This document shows positions 23,643-34,924 of a DNA stretch of 64,000 nt, one piece after another. Source of the stretch: Ganoderma boninense (taxonomy: Eukaryota > Basidiomycota > Agaricomycetes > Polyporales > Polyporaceae); the NCBI GenBank assembly GCA_002900995.3, contig CM035307.1, positions 1,736,001 to 1,800,000 on the forward strand. The letters run 5' to 3'. Both the position numbers and the translations under genes were made by a program. Each line of letters opens with the position of its first letter. The first letter of the stretch is position 1. Under the pieces are notes generated by a model that worked only from the letters and a program-made list of their open reading frames with translations, searched no databases and was not told the DNA's origin.

Positions 23643-25151
23643 CTACCGTTTCCCTTTGTACAAGTTCAGGAATGCGGCCTTGTCTTCCCAGCCGAGTCCC
23701 ACACGCTTGACACGGCCGATCTGCGCCATCAACGCGGCGCAGCATTCCGCGAGCTCGTCGGTGTACGTGCCCCCCGTGAGGAACTCGCTCAGGAGGAACG
23801 AGCCCGAGCTGGGCGATTCGGACGGCGACAGCAGGCGTATCGACATCGTGTGCGGCCCCAGTGCGCAGGCTAGCTTGAACACATGCGGGAAAGGGTTAGC
23901 GAATCGCGACGGGATAGAATGGGAGAGCGTCGGGGCAAAGGCGTCGGCGGGGTCGTAGCTATATTTACGCCGGTGAGCCAAGACGAAACTCAGTCGGCAG
24001 AAGAAATAACGTAGGGCGCTTACCGAACACACATGACGAACACCTTGTACTTCATCACGGGAAGCTTGACGTCTCCGAAGACGTCCGCGAACCTCAGCAG
24101 CGCGCGGCCGTTGCTCGTCGTGCACTCCGGGAACACAACGACGGGTGCGCCGGCCGTGCTGCGGATCTCCTCCAGGGTTTCTGGCGGCGCGGACGCGGCG
24201 CCCGAGACGAGCGGGAGGTGCGCGGTCGACGCGAGCATGCGCAGGAGGCCAACACGGCGGAAGCCGCGAATGGGGGTGCGCTGTGTCGGGGTGCGCGTTG
24301 TGGGAGAGGAGATCGCCGCAGAGCCGGTGCCTGTACGGCGGCCCGGTGTGCGGGCGAGTGGGGTGGACTTTTCGACGGGCGGGGGGATGTCTAGGGTATC
24401 GACGACGGGGAGGATAAATGTGGGGTTGAAGCTGCGGGTACAGCGGTGATTGAGATGTGCGCAGACGAGAAAGGTGGATAAAGCATGATGGCGTACCGGA
24501 ATGCTAGCCACAGAAGCTCTACCCACGAGGCCCAATTGGAGACAATGAGGTCGCCTGCACGTGGACTCCAGGCCTCATTTCTGGGAGTATTCCGACTATG
24601 GCTATGATTAATACGGTTTGCAGAAGAGTGTAGGAATCAGAGACGTACCCCCGTTTACGTGCCACGACCTCTACCGGGATCCAGTACAGCCCCACGAGAA
24701 GCAAGGCTAGCCGAGATAGCAGGGCAGTGAGGATATGAGTGACAGTCCTATGCAATGGTCGTATGGGGCGCTGATATCTAGTCATTTGAGCGAACAAGGA
24801 GAGATGGGTAGAGGGTTGTGCTCACAAACACCAAGCATACTCCCTCCACCAGGACAAAGTAGACCACTGCGAGACCAAGCAGGGCTGCTGTCTTCACTAC
24901 TCCTAGTGCATATCCAACAGGAGCCAAGACACTCGCAAGGATATCAGAGGAAGAGGGAGGTACGGGCCGCAGGAAAGGCTAGTGCGGGAGGTGTCACTTG
25001 AGCATTTCTGGCATGCAGTCGTGCATGGAGGCTATGGAGCGCAGACGAACCTGGATCCCTGTACCCGGGTCCTAGAGGCGTGTCTCAGCACGACTGTGCA
25101 TGAAGAGGAAGTGGGTGCAGTGCTTACCCTGAAGGCGGAGAACTTCTCCAT
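23643..25151 (-). CDS. LOA1: LOA1/Vps66-like lysophospholipid acyltransferase
   Basis: The protein resembles yeast Loa1/Vps66, a lipid-droplet/ER lysophosphatidic-acid acyltransferase of the PlsC superfamily. Exons give a hydrophobic segment (YALGVVKTAALLGLAVVYFV), a second one (LLSRLALLLVGLYWIPVEVV), then GDLIVSNWASWVELLWLAFR and a Pro/Thr/Arg-rich insertion. The block APVVVFPECTTSNGRALL follows, the PlsC block III equivalent (FPEGT-like). The C-terminus has FANPFPHVFKLACALGPHTM and ends at TAG. A textbook HX4D catalytic motif is not evident; NWASWVE stands where it is expected. A one-base shift near 24555-24564 separates the second TM exon from GDLIVSN. The start ATG 25151 and first small exons are uncertain. 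Confidence 0.72.
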
Positions 25152-25600
25152 GGTCGCAGACTGGCAGTGGACGCGTTGACACGCACAGGCCTCTGACCGC
25201 CTTGTGGCGCTTGTCCGAGGCGACCTGTCAAACCTTGCCGCATCCGGCCCGATGGTGTTCTCAACATCCTCGGCTCGGCAACTTAAAGACATGTTTCTTG
25301 ACCGTATTTTCCTTCATTTACCTCTTGAAAACACTTCAAGGACTGTACTCTTGCCAATCCGTCGTATCCGAACAGGACATGCTCCTTCTGAGGCCCGCGG
25401 TCCCATCCAGAACATATACGCTCGATCACTGCACTGCGGCTACGATGCGTGCCCGCGGCATGCTCCCCGCCATTCCGAATGCTCACTCTGGCTACTTACG
25501 TCAGTCTCGCCGCCTCCCCCCCCTCTCACCTCCCCACTACCTCTTCAACACGACGCCCTGAGCTCGTCATACGTTCCCTACTCCCCTTACCTCGCTCGGC
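25152..25600. promoter_or_regulatory. divergent promoter region LOA1-like/TVP38
   Basis: This is a head-to-head spacer of about 450 bp. The last 150 bp before TVP38 are strongly CT-rich on the plus strand, a common fungal core-promoter context. No specific binding site is recognised. Confidence 0.4.
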
Positions 25601-26868
25601 ATGGCCGCAGAAGATAAAGCAAGCTTGCTCCGATTGGTGTTTACCAAAGCCAAGGTGTATGGTGCAGCAGCGGTCCAGCGATACAAGAAGTTCAACGTCT
25701 ACCAGAAGGTGTGTCACCGTGTAATCAATGGTATGCCGGAGCACTGTTTAACCTAGAGCTCCCGAAGCTGTTTGTCTGGGGCACCTTCTTTTTGTACCTC
25801 TCTCTAGCTACGACCTTCCTCATCATTGGGCCCGATCGAATTGGCCAGACACTTTACAACCTCGCGCAGAGAATCAGTCACTTCCGCTTCGGCTGGCTTA
25901 TTCTCACCGCCATCTTTTGTGAGTGCTATTTCATGCCACCCCTGCGCGATGCTCAGACAAAATACATACTCCAGTTGTCATCTCCTTCCCGCCGGCCTTC
26001 GGCCACACCACATTGACAACCCTCTGCGGCTATGCATACGGCATAAAAGGCTTCCCCATCGCTGCGGGCGGGTCCCTCTTTGGCTCCGCATTCACCTTCG
26101 TCATCCTCCGCCTCCTCTTCAGCAGGAGGTTGCGCAGGTGGTCCGAGTCCAACGAGAAATGGCAGGCGCTCGAGACCGTCGTCGTATGTCATACATTTGT
26201 CGCGATGATTGACGTGTGACGTACCGTCTTCTCTTCTGCACTTCTAGGCTTCAAAGGGTCTGCCTCTGATCATCCTCATCCGAGCGTCCCCGTTCCCGCC
26301 ATGGGTGTACTCGAACACCCTCTTTGCCGTAAGTCCCAACTAGCAGTTTACTCAGCTCTGCTGACCACGACCGCTGTGGTACCCAGTCCATCCAGTCCGT
26401 CGCCTTGTGGCAGTTCTTCCTAGCGACCTTCATCGTCTTCCCAAAGCTCGCCATATTTGTGTTTGTGGGCTCGCGTCTGGCCGACTTATCCGACGGTGAG
26501 ACCAGGTCGCACATGGACACAAGTGAGTTGTTCGTCTTCGCCGCTATTGAGCTATGCTCACTCACTATGTACTCACCACAACAGCAACGAAGATATTGAA
26601 TATTTCTATCTCTGTTGGCGGGGTCATCATCGCAGCTCTCGCTAGCTGGTAAGAATGTTAAATATCAAGCTAAGGTCATACGGTATTTGATACGGCATCT
26701 CACAGGATCATCTATCGTCTTATGCGGAAGGAGATCCTGCACCTTCAAGGCGTTCCGCCCGAAATTGATGAACTCGCCGCTGAAGCTATCGAAGAGGCCG
26801 AGGAGGGTGCGCCACTGCTGGGTCCCCACAGCGAATCTAGAGCAAGGTACGACGGTTCTTCTGCTTGA
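25601..26868 (+). CDS. TVP38: TVP38-like Golgi/endosomal VTT-domain membrane protein
   Basis: Tvp38 is a multi-pass membrane protein of the late Golgi (DedA/VTT family, SNARE-associated). Seen in order: a cytosolic N-terminus (AAEDKASLLRLVFTKAKVYG), LPKLFVWGTFFLYLSLATTF, FGWLILTAIFFVISFPPAFG, TTLCGYAYGIKGFPIAAGGS and GSAFTFVILRLLFSRRL. Then come ASKGLPLIILIRASPFPPWV and YSNTLFASI (the conserved R-x-S/T-P-F-P-P-W VTT signature), FIVFPKLAIFVFVGSRLADL, a last TM, and an acidic tail with EEAEEGAPLLG. The introns are all GT-AG and the frame is intact. It lies tail-to-tail with the UFE1-like SNARE. Confidence 0.9.
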
Positions 26869-27100
26869 GATGTCCATTGTGTGAAGTATTGTTATGATAC
26901 ATGTCCTGCTGTCCGGCGACTGCTGCGGGTATGATGTGTACAGCCTGATAGAGATGGGTGGATAATCCTTTGGACCATGTACTTCTAAATAACCATAGAA
27001 TCCGGGACGACTAATTCTACTTCCATATACATACGAGCATAACGGGAGAAGCGAGAGCAGATTGGTGTACGAAAGCAAGACGCAGCTGACCACAGAACGT

Positions 27101-28501
27101 TCAGTAGTAGTGCAAGAACAGCAGCGACATGCTGGCCCCGATAAGGAAGATTAGGATCCACCTGCGGCCGTCTCGTGCCCTCCTCCGTGCTTCCTTGAGC
27201 TGCTCGTTCCCCTTCTCAACCGTCGCTGCAGTCGCGATGGCGTCCTCGTACAGCTGCTCGGTCTGCTCGGTCTGCTTCGTGAGGTGCGCGACGAGCTCCA
27301 CCTGCAGCGCGCTGATCTCCATGAGCCTCGCCTCCGCCTGCTGTACGGACTGGAGCGTATCCTGCACCGACTGCAGGATATTCGCGTTCTCCTCCTCGAA
27401 CTGCTGGATCTGCGACGCGCTCAGCTCGAGCTCGTCCTCGTCCGTCTCCGACATCCAGTCGCTCGCCGCGGCGCTCGTCACAGGCCTGATCGTGGCCGCG
27501 GAGTGCACGGGGTCGGACGGCGCCCCCACGGCGGAGGACCCGATGCTCGCGGCGAAGCTCGACGCGAGGTTCGACGCGTTGCCGAGCCAGCTCCCGCTCG
27601 CAGACGACTCCGCCGGGGAGGGCGGCGTGGCGTTGGCGTTGGCGTTGGACCCGAGGAAGACGGCGTCGCGCGTGGCCCCGGAGCCGAGCGTGCGCGTGCG
27701 CTCGAGCTGCCGCTTCATGCGCTCTTCCTGCATGTCGCGCAGGAGCGTGCCGGACTCGGCGAGGCGGCGGGAGAGGAACCAGGTGATGGACGCGTGGTGG
27801 GCGGCGATGAAGTCGGACGCGGCCGTCGAGTCGTCCTGCCGGAGGCGGGCGGGGAGGAAGCGGGTGAGCGGGTTCTGCTGGCTCGCGGCGAACTCCACTC
27901 GGCCTGAGGACGATTATAATTATGGGGGAGGGAGGGTGGTGCTATCAGTCTTCAGTTGTTGATCGCGAGCCCATAGTACGGGATAATTGGGTTGGAGGCT
28001 CGGGAGGCAATGGGGGACTCACGCTTCTCGAGCTCTTCGAGCTGGGCGACACGGTCTTTACAACGGGAGAGGATGACACGGGCTTGCAAGTCGATCTGGT
28101 CCCGCTCTTCGTTCGTGAGGTTCCGGATATCGCCCCATGACTGATTCCCTCCTGCGATGTCGATAGTGCGGCTCGTTGGTCGTAGGAGTGGTGGATTCCG
28201 GGCGTCGACGTTCAAGTACGCTTTACGTACTGAGGTGAGCATGCGAGCGAGGGTACTAATATGGTTTAGCTACGAAACGGCTTGAACTCGTGTTTTCAAA
28301 CGTGTCTTCAGAACACGAAGGGCTACTCACGACATTGTACGCCTCCTTCACATATTCCTTGTTGAGCAGTCGTTGCTTCTCGCCTTCTGGGGACGGGCGC
28401 TTTGGTGGCGTTGAGAGCTTGCGACGCTTGGGATCTGGGGCGTGTCCTGACTTGTCGTTCACGATCTGGCGGAACTCGGATGTTCTTGAGGTAAACGCCA
28501 T
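27101..28501 (-). CDS. UFE1: Syntaxin-18/Ufe1-like ER SNARE
   Basis: This is a Qa-SNARE of the ER (Ufe1/syntaxin 18) that accepts Golgi-to-ER retrograde vesicles. N-terminus: FTSRTSEFRQIVNDKSG, followed by a basic PKRRKLSTPPKR segment. Next are helical parts (SWGDIRNLTNEERDQIDLQ), then QNPLTRFLPARLRQDDST and SITWFLSRRLAESGTLLRDM. A Ser/Ala-rich spacer precedes the SNARE helix (QIQQFEEENANILQSVQDTL and on through LVAHLTKQTEQTEQLYEDAI). The C-terminal anchor is RWILIFLIGASMSLLFLHYY directly before the stop. Tail-anchored topology and order fit the family. Three introns are inferred. The start ATG 28501 gives the usual syntaxin-18 N-terminus. The GC-rich antisense frame over the spacer is a shadow. 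Confidence 0.88.
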
Positions 28502-29168
28502 TTTCTTCAGAGACACACCAGCGGGAAAGAATGAAGCGAAGGAGCCTGAAGGAGCGTGTTGCATGCACAGAACGAGCGAGCTGGTGACGCTCCGGTGACG
28601 CTCGTCCTTGCGACCACGACTGCATATCTCGATTGCCGCGCCACGTGCACCTGTGAGGGGGTATATAGTCGCCCGCGAGATGGCTCTGTTTGCCTTACAC
28701 CCACGAGGACGTGTTCAACGCCCCCTCGAGATGTCCTCACAGACGCATCTCGAACGGGGCCTCTCTGCTGTGGAAGATCGCTTCGTCCTTGTTTGAGGCG
28801 GATGACGAGTTCTTGCACCGTCATTTGCCATAGTTTGTGACATACATTCATCTCTCCTCCCCAACCTTCCCAGTCGACTTACCTGTCTGTCCTTACTAGT
28901 ACCGCTTCGAGGCGAATTAAACGCGTTTTCTCCCCATTTTCTCAACCTTTGCTTTGACCTATGCGTCAAAGGGCGCCGTGGGATGAAGAGAGAAGCCGAC
29001 CAAAAGGCGGGCGGGGGACCCTTGCCGTTTCGGCTGTTCGCCAAGCATTTCCTCGCGTCGGGTCGGGTCCCCTCAATATAACGGAGGCCCGCCCTCGGTC
29101 ACCTCAAGCCCTCCCCCGGGTCATCCCTCACGTTCCTTTCTCTGGGCTTTCTGGGCAGCCTCTGCTCC
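28502..29168. promoter_or_regulatory. divergent promoter region UFE1-like/GH79
   Basis: This is a head-to-head spacer of about 670 bp. It contains one CACGTG (28642-28647) and pyrimidine-rich tracts near both starts. Several open frames occur but none resembles a protein. No RNA gene was seen. Confidence 0.4.
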
Positions 29169-31617
29169 ATGCCCAGCATGTACGCACCCTTTGTCGCTCT
29201 TTCAGCCTGTCTGATTGCCTCGGTCCAAGCCGAGGTCACGATCTATGGCCTCACCGGACAGACAACGCTGGCACCAGTCCTGTCGGGTTCCGTCACGTCT
29301 GCGAGTGGTCCTTCGACGACCTCGTTCGTGACCACACCGGGGCCTCCTCAGTACACCGGGCTCGCAGCTTACAACCCAGTCTACATGGTCCCGCCTGCCA
29401 TCCCCAGTCCCGCTCCGGCAAACCAATTCACGATTGACGTACCCTCTGACGCAAATCTCATGAACGGGCTGTCGATCCCCCAGCAGGGCAGCTTCTTCGG
29501 ATTCTCAATAGAAATGTCGGTGGCGAACCAACTTAGTGAGTCCCTCCTACGCTGGCTCATGCTGCGCACCAACCACGTCGCTTGCCTTTTATAGTTGGAA
29601 CAAGTCCGTAAGTGTTGATCCCTCGATGCCATTGGCCCGTGGAAGCTCATCAGCGGGGTTCGCAGGACGAATCTTCGCGTGCCCTTCCTGAACTTCATGA
29701 GCATAATTGCCTCCATTGTCGGGGAAGTGCATATCCGTGTCGGCGGTAACACGCAAGAGACAGCATACATGGTCGACTCCCTTCCGGATGGAAAGTTCCT
29801 GGAGAAGAACAAGGAGGACGCATCGAACCCGGTATGCTTATTGATTGTTTCGTCAGGCTTCGAGAACGAACCTGACGTTCTCCCCCAAGACCAGTACGCC
29901 GGTGATCGCCATTACGCCAGACTTGTTATACATGCTAGGCAATGTTTCGAGCCTTGTCAACATCAAGTGGTACCTTGGCATTCCGTTCAACGACACAAAC
30001 TGGCGCTTCCAGATCGCGGAAAAGGGTGAGGCAATCTTGGGGGACAAGCTCCTCGGGTTCCAGGCCTCAAACGAGCCCGATCTCTATGCGTCGTAAGTGT
30101 TGTTGCTTTCTATGTGTTGTAATAACTGAAATGTGGCATGCGCAGACATGGACACCGTCCGGAGGGATGGGGTCCAACGGACTTTTTCGACGAGTTTGGC
30201 TCCATGGTTCAAGCCTACCAGAGCGACTCTTTGGTTCCCCAGAAGAATAACCTTATCGCACCAAGTGTGTCTTCAGCAAACTGGGCACCAGAGATTGTGT
30301 GGAACACCGGCTTTGTGGAAGCCTACAGCCAGTATCTAACTGCGCTTGCGGTGGAACAGTAAGGGAGCTTGTACCCATTTCGAACTGATGGCGGCCTTGC
30401 TAACGTGCTCAATCCAAAGCTATCCGAGCGACAATTGCGCCGTTGTCTGGCCTAACCCCAACAATCCGCCCAAGGATCCTCTGGAGTTGTTCCCGCAATA
30501 TCTGACCCACAATGCCGGGCTCAAGCTTGTCAACCCGTATCTGAATTCCACGATGCTTGCGCAACAATGGGGAAAGCCCTTCATCATGTTCGAGACGAAC
30601 ACCGCATCTTGTGGTGGGTTCCCAGGTATCAGTGACACATTCACTTCGGCACTGTGGGGCCTCGACTATGCCCTCCAGATGGCAAACAGCAACTTCACCC
30701 AAGCCCTCTTCCACTTCGGTGGTCAGAATGTCTCCTACAACGTATGTCTCGGCCGTCTTCATTGGTGTCTCATTGTGAAGCTCACCGTTTCCCCAGCCAT
30801 TCACCGCCGCACCGACGAACGAGTCGAGAGTCCACGAATGGACGACAGGCCCCATCTTCTACTCCTCTATCTTCGTCGCCGAGGCGCTGGGCAAATCGGG
30901 CACAGCGCGTGTTAAAGACCTGTTTCCGAACGACGGGGACGACCAGACCCCCGCGTATGCGGTCTACGAGAACGACAAGCTGGCGCGGATGGCGCTCATC
31001 AACTATATGACGGACGCGAGTGGCGCGAACGATTACACTGCGACCATCTCCGTGGGTGGAGATGCCTTCAATGAGGCGAACAGCGTCCCGGCCTCCGTGA
31101 AGGTCAAGTACCTGCTGGCGCCTTCCGTGTCGGAGAAGGACAACATTACTTGGGCAGGACAGGTACGTACTTCGCTCTTGAGTTACGCACGATTTATGCA
31201 TGCAACGTCTTCTTCCGGGGGCAGACGCTTGGGGCGCGTTATCAGTCCGATGGGCGCTGGAAGGGGGAGGAGTCTGTCCAGACAATTCAATGCGACCAGA
31301 CGAAGAACTCGTGCCAGATCAAAGTGCCCGCTCCCGGCGCCGCCCTCGTGTTCTTCTCCGATTCCGCGCAGCAAGCAGCGGTCAGCGAGAGCGTCGCGAC
31401 ATACCCCACAACAGTGCTCACGCAGACGAAGAACACGGTCACGATTGCCGCTACCCTTCTGGCGACGTCAAACGGAAACAATGGCAAGACACGCGGTCGT
31501 GGCGGGACAAGTGCTGGTGGAGCGAACGGCGCCCTGAGCAGCGTTGTCGCCCCCGGCATTAGTGCACTCTTGGGCGCTGTTGCTAGTTTGATGGTTTTCT
31601 TCAGGGTATCGTTTTGA
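29169..31617 (+). CDS. GH79 beta-glucuronidase-like glycosidase with GPI-type tail
   Basis: This is an extracellular glycoside hydrolase of family 79 (beta-glucuronidase/heparanase-like), probably acting on glucuronic acid of arabinogalactan or fungal glycans. The N-terminal signal peptide (YAPFVALSACLIASVQA) is followed by a Ser/Thr/Pro stretch. The barrel shows FFGFSIEMSVANQLIGTS, VGEVHIRVGGNTQETAYM, IKWYLGIPFNDTNWRFQIAE, LLGFQASNEPDLYA (acid/base Glu of NEP) and KPFIMFETNTASC (nucleophile Glu). The C-terminal beta domain includes DNITWAGQTLGARYQSDGRW. The end is a Gly/Ser-rich spacer plus a hydrophobic tail (APGISALLGAVASLMVFFRV), which suggests a GPI anchor. About seven GT-AG introns are inferred and the frame is intact. 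An in-frame ATG three codons downstream is an alternative start. Confidence 0.9.
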
Positions 31618-31960
31618 AGATATTGCCTTGGCGTGGATCAGGGCTTGGGGACTTTTGGACATTCGACTACGCTAGATATCTAGTAATGCCTTCCTCGACG
31701 GGCGCATCTGTAGCGTACCCACACTTTAACTTTCCTTCCTAATTTGCTTTCTCGATCCTCGGATACTTTCATTGCAGTGGGAGAGTGTGGCGAAGATGAT
31801 GGTGTGAATGTTGACCTTCTTTTCAAGACACTGTAAAGCTTAGTGAGGATTAGATGTGGAGGCGGGGATTGGCATTCCAAGGATGATGCACGACAACAGG
31901 AGGGTAACAATACAGATATGATACAAAGCACAACCGAACCCCTACATACCAAGGGTCGGG
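31618..31960. other. convergent 3-prime region GH79/SmG
   Basis: This tail-to-tail spacer holds presumed 3-prime UTRs. It is somewhat AT-richer than its surroundings. No gene-like frame, repeat or RNA was seen. Confidence 0.4.
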
Positions 31961-32321
31961 TCACCGAATTGCCTCTAGAGTCTCCATGGACGTCACGCTG
32001 TTGCCGCGGATGACCTTGCGGAAAGAACGGGCATGAGAAAACGGTCATGAGCTCCTTTGCACGGACTTGCACATACAACAGTGCCAATTGGATGCTTTTG
32101 GGCAGGGTTTGTCTCTTCGAGAGCATCGTCGATAACGAGATTCAAGAACAAATCGTATCCGCGTAGCGTTCCGCTAACTTTGCGACCGCCTTGTAGATGG
32201 ACGAAGAGCTTCTTGTCCATGAACTACGCGAATGGGCGGATGTGTCAGAGATTCCGGGCATGCTACTGAAATGGTCCTGCAGGCGTACCTTTTTGAGCTC
32301 TGGTTGGGAAGCCTTGGACAT
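31961..32321 (-). CDS. SMX2: Small nuclear ribonucleoprotein SmG
   Basis: SmG is one of the seven Sm-ring proteins that bind the Sm site of U1, U2, U4 and U5 snRNAs. Exon 1 gives SKASQPELKK, exon 2 FMDKKLFVHLQGGRKVSGTL and GYDLFLNLVIDDALEE (Sm1 motif with the LRGYD-FLNLV core), and exon 3 VIRGNSVTSMETLEAIR (Sm2 motif IRGNSV). The total length of about 77 residues is exactly the family size. Introns are GTACGC...GCGTAG and one near 32010-32080. It is head-to-head with the RGG-rich gene. The identity is firm. Confidence 0.93.
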
Positions 32322-32700
32322 GGTGGCGAACGGTCTGGAGGAGAGATGAGGAGGAACACACGATCGCAAATCGCAGGGAAAGAGAACACGGGCCACGTGG
32401 GCATGTCCGGAAGCGGTATCCGTCCTGGCGTGCCGGAGCGAGGTTTCTTGGCCCCGACCTCCAGGTCAACACGACCCTCCCCAGACCCTCCCTCACCCTA
32501 ACGCCTTTCACGTCCCCTGTACATCTCTCCATATCTCGCCACGATTTTTTCACGATTTCTCCACGCCATCTGCCCGTTTGTAACGGCATTCCAGACCGCC
32601 CGTACGTCTGTTTCTGCTGTTTTCGAGCGTCACCGCTGAGCGCAGCTCTATGACATGTTTGAAGGACACTCAAAATACTACAGACTAGCCCTTCATCTCC
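32322..32700. promoter_or_regulatory. divergent promoter region SmG/RGG gene
   Basis: This 379-bp spacer contains CACGTGGG at 32394-32401 and CT-rich runs before the plus-strand start. No other motif was recognised, and nothing ties the CACGTGGG to a regulator here. Confidence 0.35.
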
Positions 32701-34512
32701 ATGGCTTCCGCGGCATCTCCATCTACGCCCTCGGGAGGCGTTGGTTCCTCGATGTGGGCGAACCAGCCTCCTAGCACTAGGCAGGGATGGGGTCGCGGCG
32801 GCGAGCCAGGTTCTGCCTTCCGTGGCATGACTCGAGGACGGCCCGGCAGAGGCGGTGGGCGTGGAGGACGTGGAGGCGGGCGTGGAGGACATAGGGCACC
32901 AGGTCCCAATTCTCCCCATCCGGACGACCGAGGTTCCAAACTGAACGGCGCCTCGGCGAAGGATGTCTCTCATGACGCCCCTACCCCTACGCCGGCTTTG
33001 CCGAGCACCTCTGCATCCACCAACAAAGCACCATCCCCTGCGTTGTCTAAGACATCAGCCTCGTCCAAGGATACCAAGCCTCGTCCACGGAAGGCGTCTG
33101 AAGCCAAGGTCCACGCAAAGTTGTACCCCCCATTGTAATCGAACCAGCTCCAATAGTAGCGTCCGACTCCCCGGTTTCTGCTACGACTCCAAATCGCTCC
33201 CGCAGGAAACGCCCTCAAAATCGGAGCACGTCTTCCATCTCGTCATCAAAGAAGTCTCCTTCCGGAGAGTCTAGCACGAGCCATCTCCACGCGGAGCGGT
33301 CTCCTGTGATCCCTAAGGACCTCCCTCCCCATCTGGTACCCCAGCCCCCTCCCGAAACGCCCTCTTTTGACATTAAGCATGACATTGACGCGCTGGTCGA
33401 ACGCGTCCGAGCGGTGGCCATGGATCGGCCAAACACTCCAGGAAGCCACATCGACTGGGCCGGAGAAGACGATGACAGTTTGCCCGACTTGGACGACTGG
33501 GGCGTCAAGAGCGTGACGGACAAGGGCACAAACAATAGCCTACAGGAACGGTCGGAGAAACCAGATTTGCTCTCCCCTATGCTTGCGGATGCGCTCAAAC
33601 CCCTCCCGAGTATCGATGTCGGGTCCCCTTTGGCCGTGTCTACTGTTCCCCCTCCAGCAATTGCGCCAGTGACTGCTGCGGCGTCTGCGAAAGCTGGCCT
33701 CGGAGACACACACTCGCGGGCCTCCAGCAACCTCCAAAGTTAATTCGAAGGACAAGTGCGTACCGGAAAAGCCTGCTGCAGCTGCACCCAAGAAGCAAGG
33801 AGAATGTAAAAGGAGCGATGCAAGCGGGAAGCCACCTGCACCATCCAACAAACCAGCCGCCGAACCAGTGGAGGCAACGAAACAATCCCCAACCAAACCA
33901 GCCAACGTCCCTCTCCACCCGTCCCTCCCTGCGAAACCAGTTGGTGCGATTGACGCACTCATAAAGCGCCCTCCGCGGAACCCCCCGGTCCCGGTGCAGA
34001 CGCCAGATCCTGCAGTGGTTATTGATGCTCCGCCCAAGAGCGGACTGTCCGAGTCCATGCATGCACCTAAATCAAGTGGCCTGGCCATCCCGGATCCATC
34101 CAGCGCCTCCCCTTCTCCCGAGCCTCAGGGTGTCTCCGCCTCGATACATGCTTCCGTCCAATCTGCGCCGAGCCACATCACTTCGCATTCTACGCCGAAC
34201 TTCCGCCCTGGCCACGGACGTGCACAGACTATGGGCCGCCCCCGGGATCTGCGAGTGCCCGTGAGCGCTCCACATGCGTCATTCCTTGACGGCCCGTCCG
34301 ACGATCGAGCGTCCCGGCGGGACCGCGTTAACCACGCCCGGACGCACTCGTCGCCACCAACGGGCCCCGGTACGTCAACGGCGCACTCGCGCACTGTGCA
34401 TGCATCGCGTCCCGTTATCACCGTCGCGGCGCTTTCTGGTCTTGCTCGGGCTTTGGGGGGTTCCCCGTCGAGGCGCGAGGCTGGGAGCGTCGCAGCCGCC
34501 TCCAAAGACTGA
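32701..34512 (+). CDS. RGG-rich, proline/serine-rich protein of unknown function (frameshifted)
   Basis: I do not recognise a family. Visible: an N-terminal RGG/GGRGG box (GMTRGRPGRGGGRGGRGGGR), typical of RNA-binding low-complexity regions, then Ser/Pro/Lys-rich sequence. A more ordered segment follows: DLPPHLVPQPPPETPSFDI joined to KHDIDALVERVRAVAMDRPN and HIDWAGEDDDSLPDLDDWGV. A long disordered tail contains VGAIDALIKRPPRNPPVPVQ. The coding signal crosses three frames without introns. One shift lies near 33105-33122 and another at about 33690-33720. Joining them gives one continuous protein, so I treat them as indels rather than separate genes. The acidic DDDSLPDLDDWGV segment is the best candidate for a conserved interaction motif. 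Confidence 0.6.
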
Positions 34513-34924
34513 GCAGGCCCGCCCGGATCTCTCAGGCATTTACCAACTCCTCACGCCAGTGTCCTCAAATCGATCTCTGCTTGGATATATCCCCGTTGCT
34601 TTAAGTCTTTGCTGTGATCAGCTGCTTCATTTTCGTTGGTTTATACCCTCTTTGCTCACATCTAAATCTATCTATCATATTCCCTCCCCTCGACTTGTTT
34701 ACCTTGATCTCACTCTACCTCATTTTGTTCGTCTTCACCGCTTCATCATGTGCGCGCTGCTTGTATACGATACTGCGTTATTTGTCGGACTAATCTCGTG
34801 CTGGATCTTTCAGCTTGTACTATGAAGTCTGGATGCGTCTCGCGAATGGGAACGATATAATGATTATGAATGACCGGCTTTATCTATCCTCGCTACTATA
34901 CCATGGAGTCATGTATGGATGCCG
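34513..34924. other. convergent 3-prime region, no gene
   Basis: This is an AT-rich tail-to-tail spacer between the RGG-rich gene and MDM10, consistent with two 3-prime UTRs. Short pyrimidine-rich frames have no recognisable product. Confidence 0.4.

Noticed and set aside
27129..27962. 277-codon plus-strand open frame
   Set aside because: It is antisense to the UFE1-like exon, and its Ser/Ala/Cys-rich composition mirrors the GC-rich SNARE spacer. It is a shadow.
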